NCBI RefSeq assembly: GCF_000336935.1
Contig: NZ_AOME01000050.1
Span: forward strand, 52,085-116,084
From: Halococcus salifodinae DSM 8989
Lineage (GTDB): Archaea > Halobacteriota > Halobacteria > Halobacteriales > Halococcaceae
Direction of reading: 5' to 3'
DNA: 64,000 nt
The notes under the pieces were generated by a model, which searched no databases, was not told the DNA's origin, and saw nothing but the letters and a program-made list of their open reading frames with translations. Numbering within the stretch: position 1 is the stretch's first letter; the number at the start of each line of letters is the position of its first letter. The position numbers were made by a program, and so were the translations under genes. Positions 8,939 to 16,825 of this stretch are shown here, piece after piece.

Positions 8939-10349
8939 CCGCAGTCACGTCCTGAATGTCGGGGTCGTACTCGTCGGATGGCACACCTGGCAGCGTGTCG
9001 AGGATCGCCTCGACGTCGGTGCCGGCCTGCTGCCCGCGATACCAGTAGACGCCGAACACGATCAGGCCGACGACGATCCACGGGACGTACACCGTGAGCG
9101 ACCCCTGGTAGGCCTGGGTGAGCAACAAGAATGCACCGAGCGTGCCGACCACGCCCGAGACGAGGAGCCCGCCACCGAGATCGAACCCGGCCTGGTCGAC
9201 CACGTCCGGCCTCGCGTAGCGGGCGTAGAGCAGCGTCACCGAGACGGCGAAGTACGCGATGAGGTAGCTGAACGTGGCGATCTTGATCGCCTGATTGAGT
9301 CCCGTGGTGTAGAAGGTCAGCGCCGAGGAGACGACGTAGAGCGTGAGCAGCGACCAGTGGGGCGACCCGAACCGATCGCCGACCGCCGAGAACCACTGCG
9401 GGAACACCTCGTCCCACGACCACGAGTACGGCATCTTGATCCCCGCCGCCATGACCGCGTTCACGCTGGAGGCGGTCGCAAGGAGGCCGCCGATGGCGAC
9501 GATGGCCGAGGCGTCCGCGCCCAAAAACGCCTCGGCGGCATCGGACAGCGGGCGGGCCGACTCGGCGAGCACGGTGTAATCCGCTACGACACCGTAGATG
9601 ACCGCCGCCGTCCACATGTACAAAACTGTGAGAATCAACGTCCCACCGACCATCGACAGCGGGAGGTTTCGGGAGGGGTTTTTCACCTCCGCACCCATCT
9701 GGCCCGCGACCGCGATGCCGATATAGGCGTAAAAGAGCGGAACGGCGGCGGCGAGGAACCCGCTCGATCCGCCGGTGAAGAAGGGCTGGTAGTTCGCCGT
9801 CTCGATGGCGAACGATCCCGGCACGACGAGGACGAGAATCGAGAGCACGAGCAGGCCGAAGATGGCGTTCTGGACGAGGCTGTACCCGCGCGACCCGACG
9901 AGGTTGACGAGGAAAAGCACGGTGAGAAGCCCGAACCCGACGAGCGCCACCTCGCTCTGGCCGGCGATGAGGTCGGGAAAGAACACCTGCAGATAACTCC
10001 CGAACCCGATGGCGAGCACCGCGTCGGCGGCCATGTAGCCGAGCCACTTCGACCACGTGACGAGGAATCCGGGCAGCCGGCTGTTGAACGTGCGCGAGAC
10101 GTAGGCGTACGAGCCGGCCGCACCCGGAAAGACGGTCGCCATCCACGAGTAGTTGATCGCGATCGCCGTCGCGAGCGTTCCCGCCACTGCCACCACGAGG
10201 ATGACGCTCGGCCCGGTCGTCGCGCTTGCGGTCCCGAGCGTGACGAACAGGCCAGCCCCGAGCGTGCCGGCGACGACGGTGCTCATCGCCCCGAGCGGAC
10301 CGATGTCACGTTGGAGACTCCGATCGTCCTTCGACGTCGATCGTGCCAT
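8931..10349 (-). CDS. APC family amino acid permease
   Basis: An amino acid/polyamine/organocation transporter, 472 aa with about 12 membrane helices. The N-terminal GPLGAMSTVVAGTLGAGLFV (about 15-34) is the family's substrate-binding TM1 unwound region. It ends in a short acidic cytosolic tail. The start at ATG 10349 (MARSTSKDD) is preferred over an in-frame extension to 10406, because haloarchaeal APC proteins usually begin just before this SLQRDIGPLGA segment. It is followed by the M20 gene with an 8-nt overlap. Pairing of permease and deacylase suggests uptake of an N-acylated or otherwise modified amino acid (inference). The HTH-10 regulator starts upstream on the same strand and ends 69 nt before this gene. 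Confidence 0.92.
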   Translation of the reverse strand: MARSTSKDDRSLQRDIGPLGAMSTVVAGTLGAGLFVTLGTASATTGPSVILVVAVAGTLATAIAINYSWMATVFPGAAGSYAYVSRTFNSRLPGFLVTWSKWLGYMAADAVLAIGFGSYLQVFFPDLIAGQSEVALVGFGLLTVLFLVNLVGSRGYSLVQNAIFGLLVLSILVLVVPGSFAIETANYQPFFTGGSSGFLAAAVPLFYAYIGIAVAGQMGAEVKNPSRNLPLSMVGGTLILTVLYMWTAAVIYGVVADYTVLAESARPLSDAAEAFLGADASAIVAIGGLLATASSVNAVMAAGIKMPYSWSWDEVFPQWFSAVGDRFGSPHWSLLTLYVVSSALTFYTTGLNQAIKIATFSYLIAYFAVSVTLLYARYARPDVVDQAGFDLGGGLLVSGVVGTLGAFLLLTQAYQGSLTVYVPWIVVGLIVFGVYWYRGQQAGTDVEAILDTLPGVPSDEYDPDIQDVTADD

Positions 10350-10418
10350 GCGGTAGCACACGAGAGCGGAGGAATAACACCCCTCCCTCTCATGAACGGC
10401 TCGCACGGCGCAGGCGGT

Positions 10419-11117
10419 TCAGTCGCCTCCGAGGAGTTTCGCCTCGGCCTTCCGGAGGTGTTCGAGCAGGGTCGCCTTCGAGACGCCGAGTTCGTCGGCC
10501 AGTTCGACGGCGTTCACCTCCCGTGGCCACGCGTAGTAGTCCCGTTTCCTGGCGAGCTCGAAGGCCTCGCGCTGGCGCTCGGAGAGGTCGTCGGTCGGCA
10601 GGACGCCGGGACCGCCCTGCGCGACCGCGATGTCTTCGACGCGGATCTCGGCGTCCTTCGTCTCACGAATGGCGTCGAGGCGCTCGCCGAGCGTCTCGCG
10701 ATCCGTATCGACGATGACCGTCCAGTACTCCCTCCCACCGTGCATCCGGACCGGCTCGTCGGGGATGAACCCGCGCGAGACGAGCGCGTCGTTGATCGAG
10801 TTCTCGATCTCGTAGCGCACGACGAGTGCGCGACTCGCGCTCCCGGGGACCGTCGTGTCGGTCGCGTGCGGGCGATCGGTCTCCCAGACCGAGTCGGTCA
10901 GGGACGAGGCCCGGATCGCGGCGATCAGCTCCTCGATCGCGGCGTTCGTCTCGCCGTAGGCGGTGAACCGGCCGGTGGCCGCCCCGTCGATCGTGTAGAC
11001 GCCGTGACCGAGCAATCCCCCGTCACGCTCCTCGGTCACCGACAGCGTCCAGCAGTCGGGATGCCAGATGTCGAGCGTCACCCGCAGGCCCGTCCCGGGC
11101 CGTTGCGGCGAATCCAT
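10419..11117 (-). CDS. HTH-10 (bacterioopsin-activator type) transcription regulator
   Basis: A 232-aa regulator of the haloarchaeal Bat/HTH-10 class. The C-terminal domain begins LSERQREAFELARKRDYYAW (about 176-195) and contains the helix-turn-helix ELADELGVSKATLLEHLRKA. The first about 165 residues are a sensory beta-rich domain with no recognisable PAS or GAF signature. I chose ATG 11117 (MDSPQRPGTG). Upstream in-frame sequence to 11264 reads like non-coding DNA and would eat the divergent promoter shared with the stress-protein gene. By position, immediately upstream of the APC-M20 operon on the same strand, it is the best candidate regulator of that operon. Confidence 0.88.
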   Translation of the reverse strand: MDSPQRPGTGLRVTLDIWHPDCWTLSVTEERDGGLLGHGVYTIDGAATGRFTAYGETNAAIEELIAAIRASSLTDSVWETDRPHATDTTVPGSASRALVVRYEIENSINDALVSRGFIPDEPVRMHGGREYWTVIVDTDRETLGERLDAIRETKDAEIRVEDIAVAQGGPGVLPTDDLSERQREAFELARKRDYYAWPREVNAVELADELGVSKATLLEHLRKAEAKLLGGD

Positions 11118-11301
11118 CGCTGCCAATAGAATCAATGGGGAGAAAAACCGTTCGACCATCCGCCCGCCCGACAGAATTTGTCCGTCGCGACTCTTGCCCC
11201 ATATCCAGTGCCGTCGAGTCGCGGGGTTCGTCTCTGTGATTCTGAACGGGAGCTGCCGAAACACGGTCGACCGCCCGTAGTATTATGTAGAGGTGTCGAA
11301 A

Positions 11302-11310
11302 AGGAGGTGA
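11302..11310 (+). promoter_or_regulatory. Strong Shine-Dalgarno with very short spacing
   Basis: AGGAGGTGA, a near-perfect complement of the archaeal 16S rRNA 3' end, ends only one base before the ATG of the stress-protein gene at 11312. The spacing is unusually tight. Either the real start is slightly downstream or the complementarity is partly fortuitous. Confidence 0.5.
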
Positions 11311-11311
11311 C

Positions 11312-11770
11312 ATGGCACTCGATACCGTCGTGCTGGCGGTGGGACCGGGCGACGCAGACCGGGTCGATCGGTTGGCCGAAGAGACCATCGATATCGCCGG
11401 ACCATCGGCGGCGACCGTCGTGCTGGGCCACGTCTTCACCGACGACGAGTACGCCGAATCACTCGATCACCTCGGGTTCGATACCACGTCCGGGGAGGTG
11501 TCGCCGGACGATGTCGCCCGCCGCCATGCCACCATCCGCGAGCTCGCCGAGCGGCTCGACGATGCCGGCGTCGATCACGCCGTCGGCGGTGCGGTCGGCG
11601 ATCACGGCGACAGCATCGTGGGGTTGGCCGAGGAGGCCGACGCCGACCTCGTCATCGTCGGCGGCCGACGGCGCTCACCCGCCGGCAAGGCGGTGTTCGG
11701 CTCGACGGCCCAGAAAGTGATGCTCTCCGCGCCGTGTCCCGTGACCTTCGTCCGCGCAGATACGAAGTGA
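11312..11770 (+). CDS. Universal stress protein (UspA family)
   Basis: A 152-aa single UspA domain. The ATP-binding signature is visible near the C-terminus as VGGRRRSPAGKAVFGST, matching G-2x-G-9x-G-S/T, and is followed by the typical final strand SAPCPVTFVR. The N-terminus DTVVLAVGPGD is the first strand and nucleotide loop. It is divergent from the HTH-10 gene and upstream of the sugar ABC operon, with a 218-nt intergenic region before the latter. The role is presumably cytosolic nucleotide-binding stress protein; there is no evidence for a specific partner. Confidence 0.93.
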   Translation: MALDTVVLAVGPGDADRVDRLAEETIDIAGPSAATVVLGHVFTDDEYAESLDHLGFDTTSGEVSPDDVARRHATIRELAERLDDAGVDHAVGGAVGDHGDSIVGLAEEADADLVIVGGRRRSPAGKAVFGSTAQKVMLSAPCPVTFVRADTK

Positions 11771-11940
11771 CGCAAGCGGGTGACTGTCCACTCCGGCAGA
11801 CCCCGACGCCGAGGGGTCACAGCTGCCACTCGATCGCCCCGAGCCGCCGGCCCCAGCGTGTGTGCGGTATTCTCAGCAGATACCGTGCTAATCGCTGAAG
11901 AATCCCTCCTCAGCAATTAAATCCAAATTTGTCGAGATAG

Positions 11941-11948
11941 TATAAAAG
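11941..11948 (+). promoter_or_regulatory. TATA box of the sugar ABC operon
   Basis: TATAAAAG lies in an AT-rich island (about 11905-11985) and is the strongest TATA-like site in this part of the window. It would place the transcription start near 11970 and leave a leader of about 20 nt carrying AAAGGTG directly before the ATG at 11989. A second element, GTTATAAG, lies at 11954-11961. Confidence 0.6.
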
Positions 11949-11988
11949 CCGCAGTTATAAGTGCATCAGTTGTTTCCGATTAAAGGTG

Positions 11989-13440
11989 ATGCATGGTGGT
12001 AACACACGCTCAGACACAGCAGAAAGGGGTGTTACCCGCCGCGACTTCGTGAAAGCGGCGGGTGCATCCGGAGCCGCGACGGCGCTTGCCGGCTGTACGG
12101 TCGGCGGGAACGAGGCGGGGTCGAACTCCATCCGGTGGATAACCAGCACGGACATGGCCGGCGAGAGCACCGCGATAAAAAAGGCACTCCGCAATGCGGG
12201 GATGTCGAATGACGTCAACCTCGAAATGGTCGCCGGTCCCGCCAGCACTGACCAGCGCCAATCACAGTACACGCGGTGGCTTTCGGCCGATCTCGACGAG
12301 CCAGCTCTCCTCGACATGGACAGCGGATGGACGCTGAACTACATCAACCGCGGCCAACTGCTCGACCTCAGCAACGAACTGCCCGAAAAGCTGCTCAACC
12401 GGATCAACAACAAGTATTTCCAGGCCAGCGTCAACACAGCGAAGAGCCCGAACGGGAACCTGTATGCGGTCCCGATGTACGTGGATTTCGGGAGTATGCT
12501 CTATCGCAAGGACCTGGTGAAAAACGCCGGCTACAGCCCCGAAAAGGAGAACTGGGCGACCGAATCGATGCGCTGGAAGCGGTTCTCGAAGATCGTCGCC
12601 GACACGAAGGAAAAGTCGGGCGTCAACTACGGCTTTGGCTGGCAGGGGAACATCTACGAGGGGCTTTCGTGCTGTAACTTCAACGAGTTCATGAGCAGCT
12701 GGGGCGGCGCGTACTTCGGTGGCCGCGACACCCTGCTCGGCCCCGTCGGCAATCGGCCCGTGACGGTCAACAAACAGCCCGTCGTCGACGCGGTCAAAAT
12801 GCTCAAGACGTTCATCTTCGGGTCGAACGCTCCCAACACGCTCGATGGGTACGAGCAGATCTCCCCGAACGCGGTGCTCAGTTGGATCGAGGACTCCTCG
12901 CTGAGTCCCTTTACTGCCGGGAACATGGTCGCGTTGCGTCAGTGGCCGTACGCGATCGCCGCCGCCGGAGCAGAGGACGCGCTCGGGGACAAGCTCGGCG
13001 TCATGCCGATGCCCTACGCCACCCCGGAGCAGAACTCCAAGTACAAGAACATCGGCGGCCCGATGGCGGCACTCGGTGGATGGCACATCGGCGTGAATCC
13101 GAACACTTCCAAGAAAGAACAGGCCATGGAAGTAGTCGGGGCACTGACACAGCCGTCCTTCCAGATCAAACTGTTCGAGATACTCGGTCTTCTGCCACCG
13201 AACCAACAGCTCCTCGCCACACGAGAGGCGAAGCAGATCCCCACCGTCGGCAAGTACATCGACACGCTTCAGGTCGCCGGGAAGAACTCGATTCCCCGTC
13301 CTGCCAGCGTGGTCTGGCCGCAGGAATCGGGCAAAATCGCCCAACAGGTCCACGCCGGCATGGACGGGTCCGCGCCGCCGAAGCAGGCGATGAGCACGCT
13401 ACAGAGTCAACTCGAACAGATCGAGGACTACAACAACTGA
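11989..13440 (+). CDS. Sugar ABC transporter substrate-binding lipoprotein
   Basis: Family 1 extracellular solute-binding protein (MalE/UgpB class), 483 aa. The N-terminus has a twin-arginine motif VTRRDFVKAAG (15-25) and a lipobox TALAGC ending at Cys36, implying Tat export and lipid anchoring. Typical family features are the hinge-region segments LYAVPMYVDFGSMLYRKDL and FTAGNMVALRQWPYA. A GTG one codon upstream (11986) is an alternative start. It is the first gene of a five-gene transport operon with gaps of only 1-4 nt. The carbohydrate is unknown; downstream oxidoreductases and kinases point to a monosaccharide, polyol or uronate. Confidence 0.92.
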   Translation: MHGGNTRSDTAERGVTRRDFVKAAGASGAATALAGCTVGGNEAGSNSIRWITSTDMAGESTAIKKALRNAGMSNDVNLEMVAGPASTDQRQSQYTRWLSADLDEPALLDMDSGWTLNYINRGQLLDLSNELPEKLLNRINNKYFQASVNTAKSPNGNLYAVPMYVDFGSMLYRKDLVKNAGYSPEKENWATESMRWKRFSKIVADTKEKSGVNYGFGWQGNIYEGLSCCNFNEFMSSWGGAYFGGRDTLLGPVGNRPVTVNKQPVVDAVKMLKTFIFGSNAPNTLDGYEQISPNAVLSWIEDSSLSPFTAGNMVALRQWPYAIAAAGAEDALGDKLGVMPMPYATPEQNSKYKNIGGPMAALGGWHIGVNPNTSKKEQAMEVVGALTQPSFQIKLFEILGLLPPNQQLLATREAKQIPTVGKYIDTLQVAGKNSIPRPASVVWPQESGKIAQQVHAGMDGSAPPKQAMSTLQSQLEQIEDYNN

Positions 13441-13443
13441 ACC

Positions 13444-14430
13444 ATGGCAACGGAACAACCCACCGAACGCGGAGCACAGGGGCGATCGGGAGTATACGCG
13501 AGCGCGGTGCGCTGGCTGGAGAACCTGAGCGAGGCGGCGTTCGCCTACTTGCTGCTCACCCCGGCGTTCCTGTTGCTCGCGGTGATCGCGATCTGGCCGC
13601 TCATGAGCACCTTCGAGATGTCGCTGCACGCAGACAGCATCCGTGGTGCGGACCAACTCGGGGAGTTCGTCGGTTTCGAGAACTACGTGAACCTGCTGAC
13701 CGGGCAACTCGATACCGTGGCGCTGCCACAGCCGTTCTTCGACCCGTCAGCGCCGTTCCAGAGCGCGCTGGTCGTCACGTTCATCTTCACCATCGTCAGC
13801 GTGCTCTTCGAGACGCTGATCGGGTTCGGGCAGGCACTCGTGCTCGATCAGGACTTCCGGGGTCGGCGCTGGGTCCGCGTGGCCATCATCATCCCGTGGG
13901 CGGTGCCCATCGTCATCCAGGGGATGATCTTCTTCCTGCTCTTTCAGCCCGGTATCGGTTTCGGCGTCGACGTCGTCCAGGCGCTCGGCATGTCGGGAAC
14001 GCCGCTGGTCAACAGCGCCGAGGCGCTTCCCATCATCATTCTCGCTGACGTCTGGAAGACGACAGCATTCATGGCGCTGTTGATTCTCGCCGGTCTCCAG
14101 AGCGTCGACAGGAGCCTCTACGACGTGGCGAAGGTTTCGGGCGCGACGAAGTGGCAGCAGTTCAAGATGATAACCTTCCCGCTGATACTGCCCACCGTCC
14201 TGGTTGCCATGCTCTTCCGAACGATCGCAGCGATGCGGATTTACGGGTTGATCGAGACGACGTCGAGCTGTACGACAGTACCCTCTCTCTCGTGTCTGGT
14301 CGTTACGACGTTCAGCACCCGTCGGTACGGCACGGCCTCGGCGGTGGCGTTCGTGACGGCGGCGATCATCGGCATCGTGGTCTCGGTGTACATCGTCAGA
14401 TACTGGCGTGGCTCGCAGGGGAGTGTCTGA
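13444..14430 (+). CDS. Sugar ABC transporter permease (MalF/UgpA type)
   Basis: A 328-aa permease with six predicted membrane helices, the first near 35-58 (AYLLLTPAFLLLAVIAIWPL). The coupling loop LYDVAKVSGATKWQQFKMIT is near residues 221-240. Between the last two helices, most relatives have a Gly-rich GGGPG-like turn. This protein instead has SSCTTVPSLSC, a Cys pair about 9 residues apart, which is odd but in frame with intact sequence on both sides. It starts 3 nt after the binding-protein stop and ends one base before the next permease, so translation is tightly coupled. Confidence 0.92.
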   Translation: MATEQPTERGAQGRSGVYASAVRWLENLSEAAFAYLLLTPAFLLLAVIAIWPLMSTFEMSLHADSIRGADQLGEFVGFENYVNLLTGQLDTVALPQPFFDPSAPFQSALVVTFIFTIVSVLFETLIGFGQALVLDQDFRGRRWVRVAIIIPWAVPIVIQGMIFFLLFQPGIGFGVDVVQALGMSGTPLVNSAEALPIIILADVWKTTAFMALLILAGLQSVDRSLYDVAKVSGATKWQQFKMITFPLILPTVLVAMLFRTIAAMRIYGLIETTSSCTTVPSLSCLVVTTFSTRRYGTASAVAFVTAAIIGIVVSVYIVRYWRGSQGSV

Positions 14431-14431
14431 G

Positions 14432-15370
14432 ATGGCGGGCGCACAAACCAGCGAACAGCAGTCCAGCGAGGACGAAGGCGGTCCGTTCACCCGCTGGGTG
14501 CAGAGTTCGATATCCAACCCCGAGCGGACCTACCGGGCGATGTTCTACATCGTGACGATTTTCTTCCTCATCACGACGCTGTTCCCTTTCTACTGGCTGT
14601 TGGTGCTCGCGCTCACGCCCGAGGCCGCCATCGTCGACATGGGGTTGCTCCCGAAGGGGTTCAATCCCGGCGCATTCGTCGAAATCTTCCAGCGCCTGCC
14701 GTTCCACGTCTACCTCTTCAACAGCCTCGTGCTCGCGGTGGCGACGACGATCATCGTCCTCGTGTTGGCAAGTCTCGCTGGCTACGTCTTCGGACGACTC
14801 GATTTCCCGGGCCGGGGTGTGTTGATGATCCTCGTGCTCGCCATCTCGTATTTCCCACCGGCGGCGTTTCTCCTGCCGCTGTTTCGGTTGTTCACCGGGA
14901 ACATCGAGATACTCGGAGTGAGTAGTCCGATGTTGTTCAACACGCCGGGAGCGATGATACTGCCGTTCAGCGCGCTGTTCATGCCGCTGTCGATATTCAT
15001 CCTCACCACGTTCTACGGGCAGATTCCGGATGGACTGGAGGACGCCGCCCGGGTCGAGGGTACCACCAGGCTCGGGGCGCTCTTTCGGGTCATCATCCCG
15101 TTGTCGGCACCCGGCGTGGCGACCGCGGGCGTGCTCACCTTCATCAACGTGTACAACGAGTTCTTCTTTTCGTTCCTGATGACGGACGGACAGGCGAAGA
15201 ACTGGGCCCCCATCGTGTGGGGGATTCTGGGGTATCAAACCCAGTACACCGCATCGTACAACCTGATGGCGGCCGCGAGCATCGTCGGCGTGTTGCCGGT
15301 CGCGATCCTCGTGGTCATCGCCCAAGAACGCATCGTCAGCGGCCTCACCAGTGGCGCACTCAAGGAGTAA
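14432..15370 (+). CDS. Sugar ABC transporter permease (MalG/UgpE type)
   Basis: A 312-aa second permease of the carbohydrate importer. Its six helices begin with MFYIVTIFFLITTLFPFYWL (about 37-56). The coupling loop GLEDAARVEGTTRLGALFRV (about 206-225) is well conserved. I chose the ATG at 14432 directly after the MalF-like stop at 14430. A GTG at 14408 inside the preceding gene is also in frame but less likely. It is followed after 4 nt by the ATPase gene. It forms the heterodimeric membrane channel with the preceding protein. Confidence 0.93.
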   Translation: MAGAQTSEQQSSEDEGGPFTRWVQSSISNPERTYRAMFYIVTIFFLITTLFPFYWLLVLALTPEAAIVDMGLLPKGFNPGAFVEIFQRLPFHVYLFNSLVLAVATTIIVLVLASLAGYVFGRLDFPGRGVLMILVLAISYFPPAAFLLPLFRLFTGNIEILGVSSPMLFNTPGAMILPFSALFMPLSIFILTTFYGQIPDGLEDAARVEGTTRLGALFRVIIPLSAPGVATAGVLTFINVYNEFFFSFLMTDGQAKNWAPIVWGILGYQTQYTASYNLMAAASIVGVLPVAILVVIAQERIVSGLTSGALKE

Positions 15371-15374
15371 CAAA

Positions 15375-16556
15375 ATGGCAAAAGTCACGCTCGAAAACGT
15401 CTCGAAACGCTACGACGACGTCGTCGCGGTCGACGACATGAACCTCGAAATCCCGGATGGCGAGTTCGTCACGCTCGTCGGGCCGTCGGGCTGTGGGAAA
15501 TCGACGACGATGGAGACCGTCGCCGGACTGACCAAACCAACCGAGGGCACCATCCACATCGGCGACCGGGAGGTGACGACTCTTCCCCCGAAGGACCGCG
15601 GGGTCGCGATGGTGTTCCAGAACATCGCGCTGTTCCCCCACATGGACGTCTACGACAACATCTCCTTCGGGCTCCGGCTCCGGGACTTCGACAAGGACGA
15701 AACCGACCGTCGGGTCGACAACGCGGCCGAGACCGTCCAGATGGGCGGGATGCTCGATCGGATGCCGAGCGAGATGAGTGGGGGCCAGCGCCAGCGCGTC
15801 GCGATCGCACGGGCGCTGGTACGCGAACCCGACGTGTTCCTGATGGACGAGCCGCTCGCGAACCTCGACGCGAAGCTCCGAGTCCACATGCGGACCGAAC
15901 TCCAGCGCATCCACCGCGAGCTCGGGACGACGGTGATCTACGTCACCCACGACCAGGCCGAAGCGATGACGATGTCCGACCGGATCGCGGTGATCGACGG
16001 CGGGAAGCTCCAGCAGATCGATCCGCCCCTCGTGTGTTACAACGAGCCGTCGAACCTGTTCGTCGCGGGGTTCATCGGCTCGCCGAGCATGAACTTCGCG
16101 GAAGGGACGATCGGCGTGAACGGGTTCGAATCCGAACACATCGACGTGGAGTTCGATCCCGGAACGATCGGGGTGAGCGAGGGCGATGCGGTCACGCTCG
16201 GGATCCGACCCGAGGACGTCTATCCAACCGACACCGCGGGATCGGTGTCACACGCGACCGCCGAGATCGAGACCACGACCGACGTCCTCGAGCCGATGGG
16301 CGACGAGATCTTCGTCTATCTCCTGCTCGCCGAGGACGCCGACACCGATCTCGAAGACCCCGAGGCGGGCGATCAGCTCCTGATGAGCGTCGACCCCACC
16401 TCGGACATCGAGGAGGATCAGGTGATGCAGGTGGTGCTCGATCGCAAGAAGATCCACCTCTTCGATACGGCGTCGGGTAAGGCGATCGCCCACGGTCTCG
16501 TCCAGCCGACTCGTGCCGAGGGTGCGACCGGGACGGAAGCGGAGGGCGACGACTGA
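15375..16556 (+). CDS. Sugar ABC transporter ATP-binding protein (MalK/UgpC type)
   Basis: A 393-aa ATPase. The Walker A motif is GPSGCGKS at 36-43. The signature is MSGGQRQRVAIARALV near 137-152, Walker B is VFLMDEPLANLD and the switch His is in VIYVTHDQAEAM. The C-terminal about 150 residues form the TOBE regulatory/dimerisation domain, including GIRPEDVYPTD. The start at ATG 15375 (MAKVTLENVS) follows the permease stop by 4 nt. It energises the importer formed with the preceding proteins. In haloarchaea one MalK-type ATPase may serve more than one transporter, so its specificity is not fixed by position alone. Confidence 0.95.
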   Translation: MAKVTLENVSKRYDDVVAVDDMNLEIPDGEFVTLVGPSGCGKSTTMETVAGLTKPTEGTIHIGDREVTTLPPKDRGVAMVFQNIALFPHMDVYDNISFGLRLRDFDKDETDRRVDNAAETVQMGGMLDRMPSEMSGGQRQRVAIARALVREPDVFLMDEPLANLDAKLRVHMRTELQRIHRELGTTVIYVTHDQAEAMTMSDRIAVIDGGKLQQIDPPLVCYNEPSNLFVAGFIGSPSMNFAEGTIGVNGFESEHIDVEFDPGTIGVSEGDAVTLGIRPEDVYPTDTAGSVSHATAEIETTTDVLEPMGDEIFVYLLLAEDADTDLEDPEAGDQLLMSVDPTSDIEEDQVMQVVLDRKKIHLFDTASGKAIAHGLVQPTRAEGATGTEAEGDD

Positions 16557-16558
16557 GC

Positions 16559-16762
16559 ATGGTCTCGGAGATCGGTCTGTTCTACATCGGCGGGATGTCG
16601 TTGCTGTTCGTCTTCTGGGCGTACGGGCTCGTCTCGTTCGTGCTCGATGTCAAAAACAAGCTCATCCCCCTCGTCCGTCAGTACTGGCGCGGGCGACGAC
16701 GCCAGAAGGAGGAGGCTGAACGCGAGGCCGAGCGCGAGGAACGCGAGCGCCAACTGTACTGA
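16559..16762 (+). CDS. Small single-span membrane protein of the sugar ABC operon
   Basis: A 67-aa protein with one clear membrane helix (about residues 5-28, IGLFYIGGMSLLFVFWAYGL region). A basic amphipathic stretch VKNKLIPLVRQYWRGRRRQK follows, then an Arg/Glu-rich helical tail to the end. The ATG lies 2 nt after the ATPase stop, so it is almost certainly translated from the same message. I do not recognise the family. The topology suggests a small membrane subunit with a charged cytoplasmic helix that could contact the ATPase or permeases, but no function can be assigned from sequence. Confidence 0.75.
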   Translation: MVSEIGLFYIGGMSLLFVFWAYGLVSFVLDVKNKLIPLVRQYWRGRRRQKEEAEREAEREERERQLY

Positions 16763-16825
16763 ATTCTGATCCGAACCGACCACAGAACGGTATTCTTACA
16801 ACCCAGGACACCCTAGACGGCGTTC

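Noticed and set aside
8853..11129. Open frame of 758 codons on the plus strand, opposite the APC permease and the HTH-10 regulator
   Set aside because: It is a shadow of real genes on the other strand. There is no recognisable domain, and the composition is unlike haloarchaeal proteins.
16126..16139. A T-arm-like GGTTCGAATCC string
   Set aside because: It lies inside the MalK-type gene and no cloverleaf can be built around it, so it is not a tRNA.
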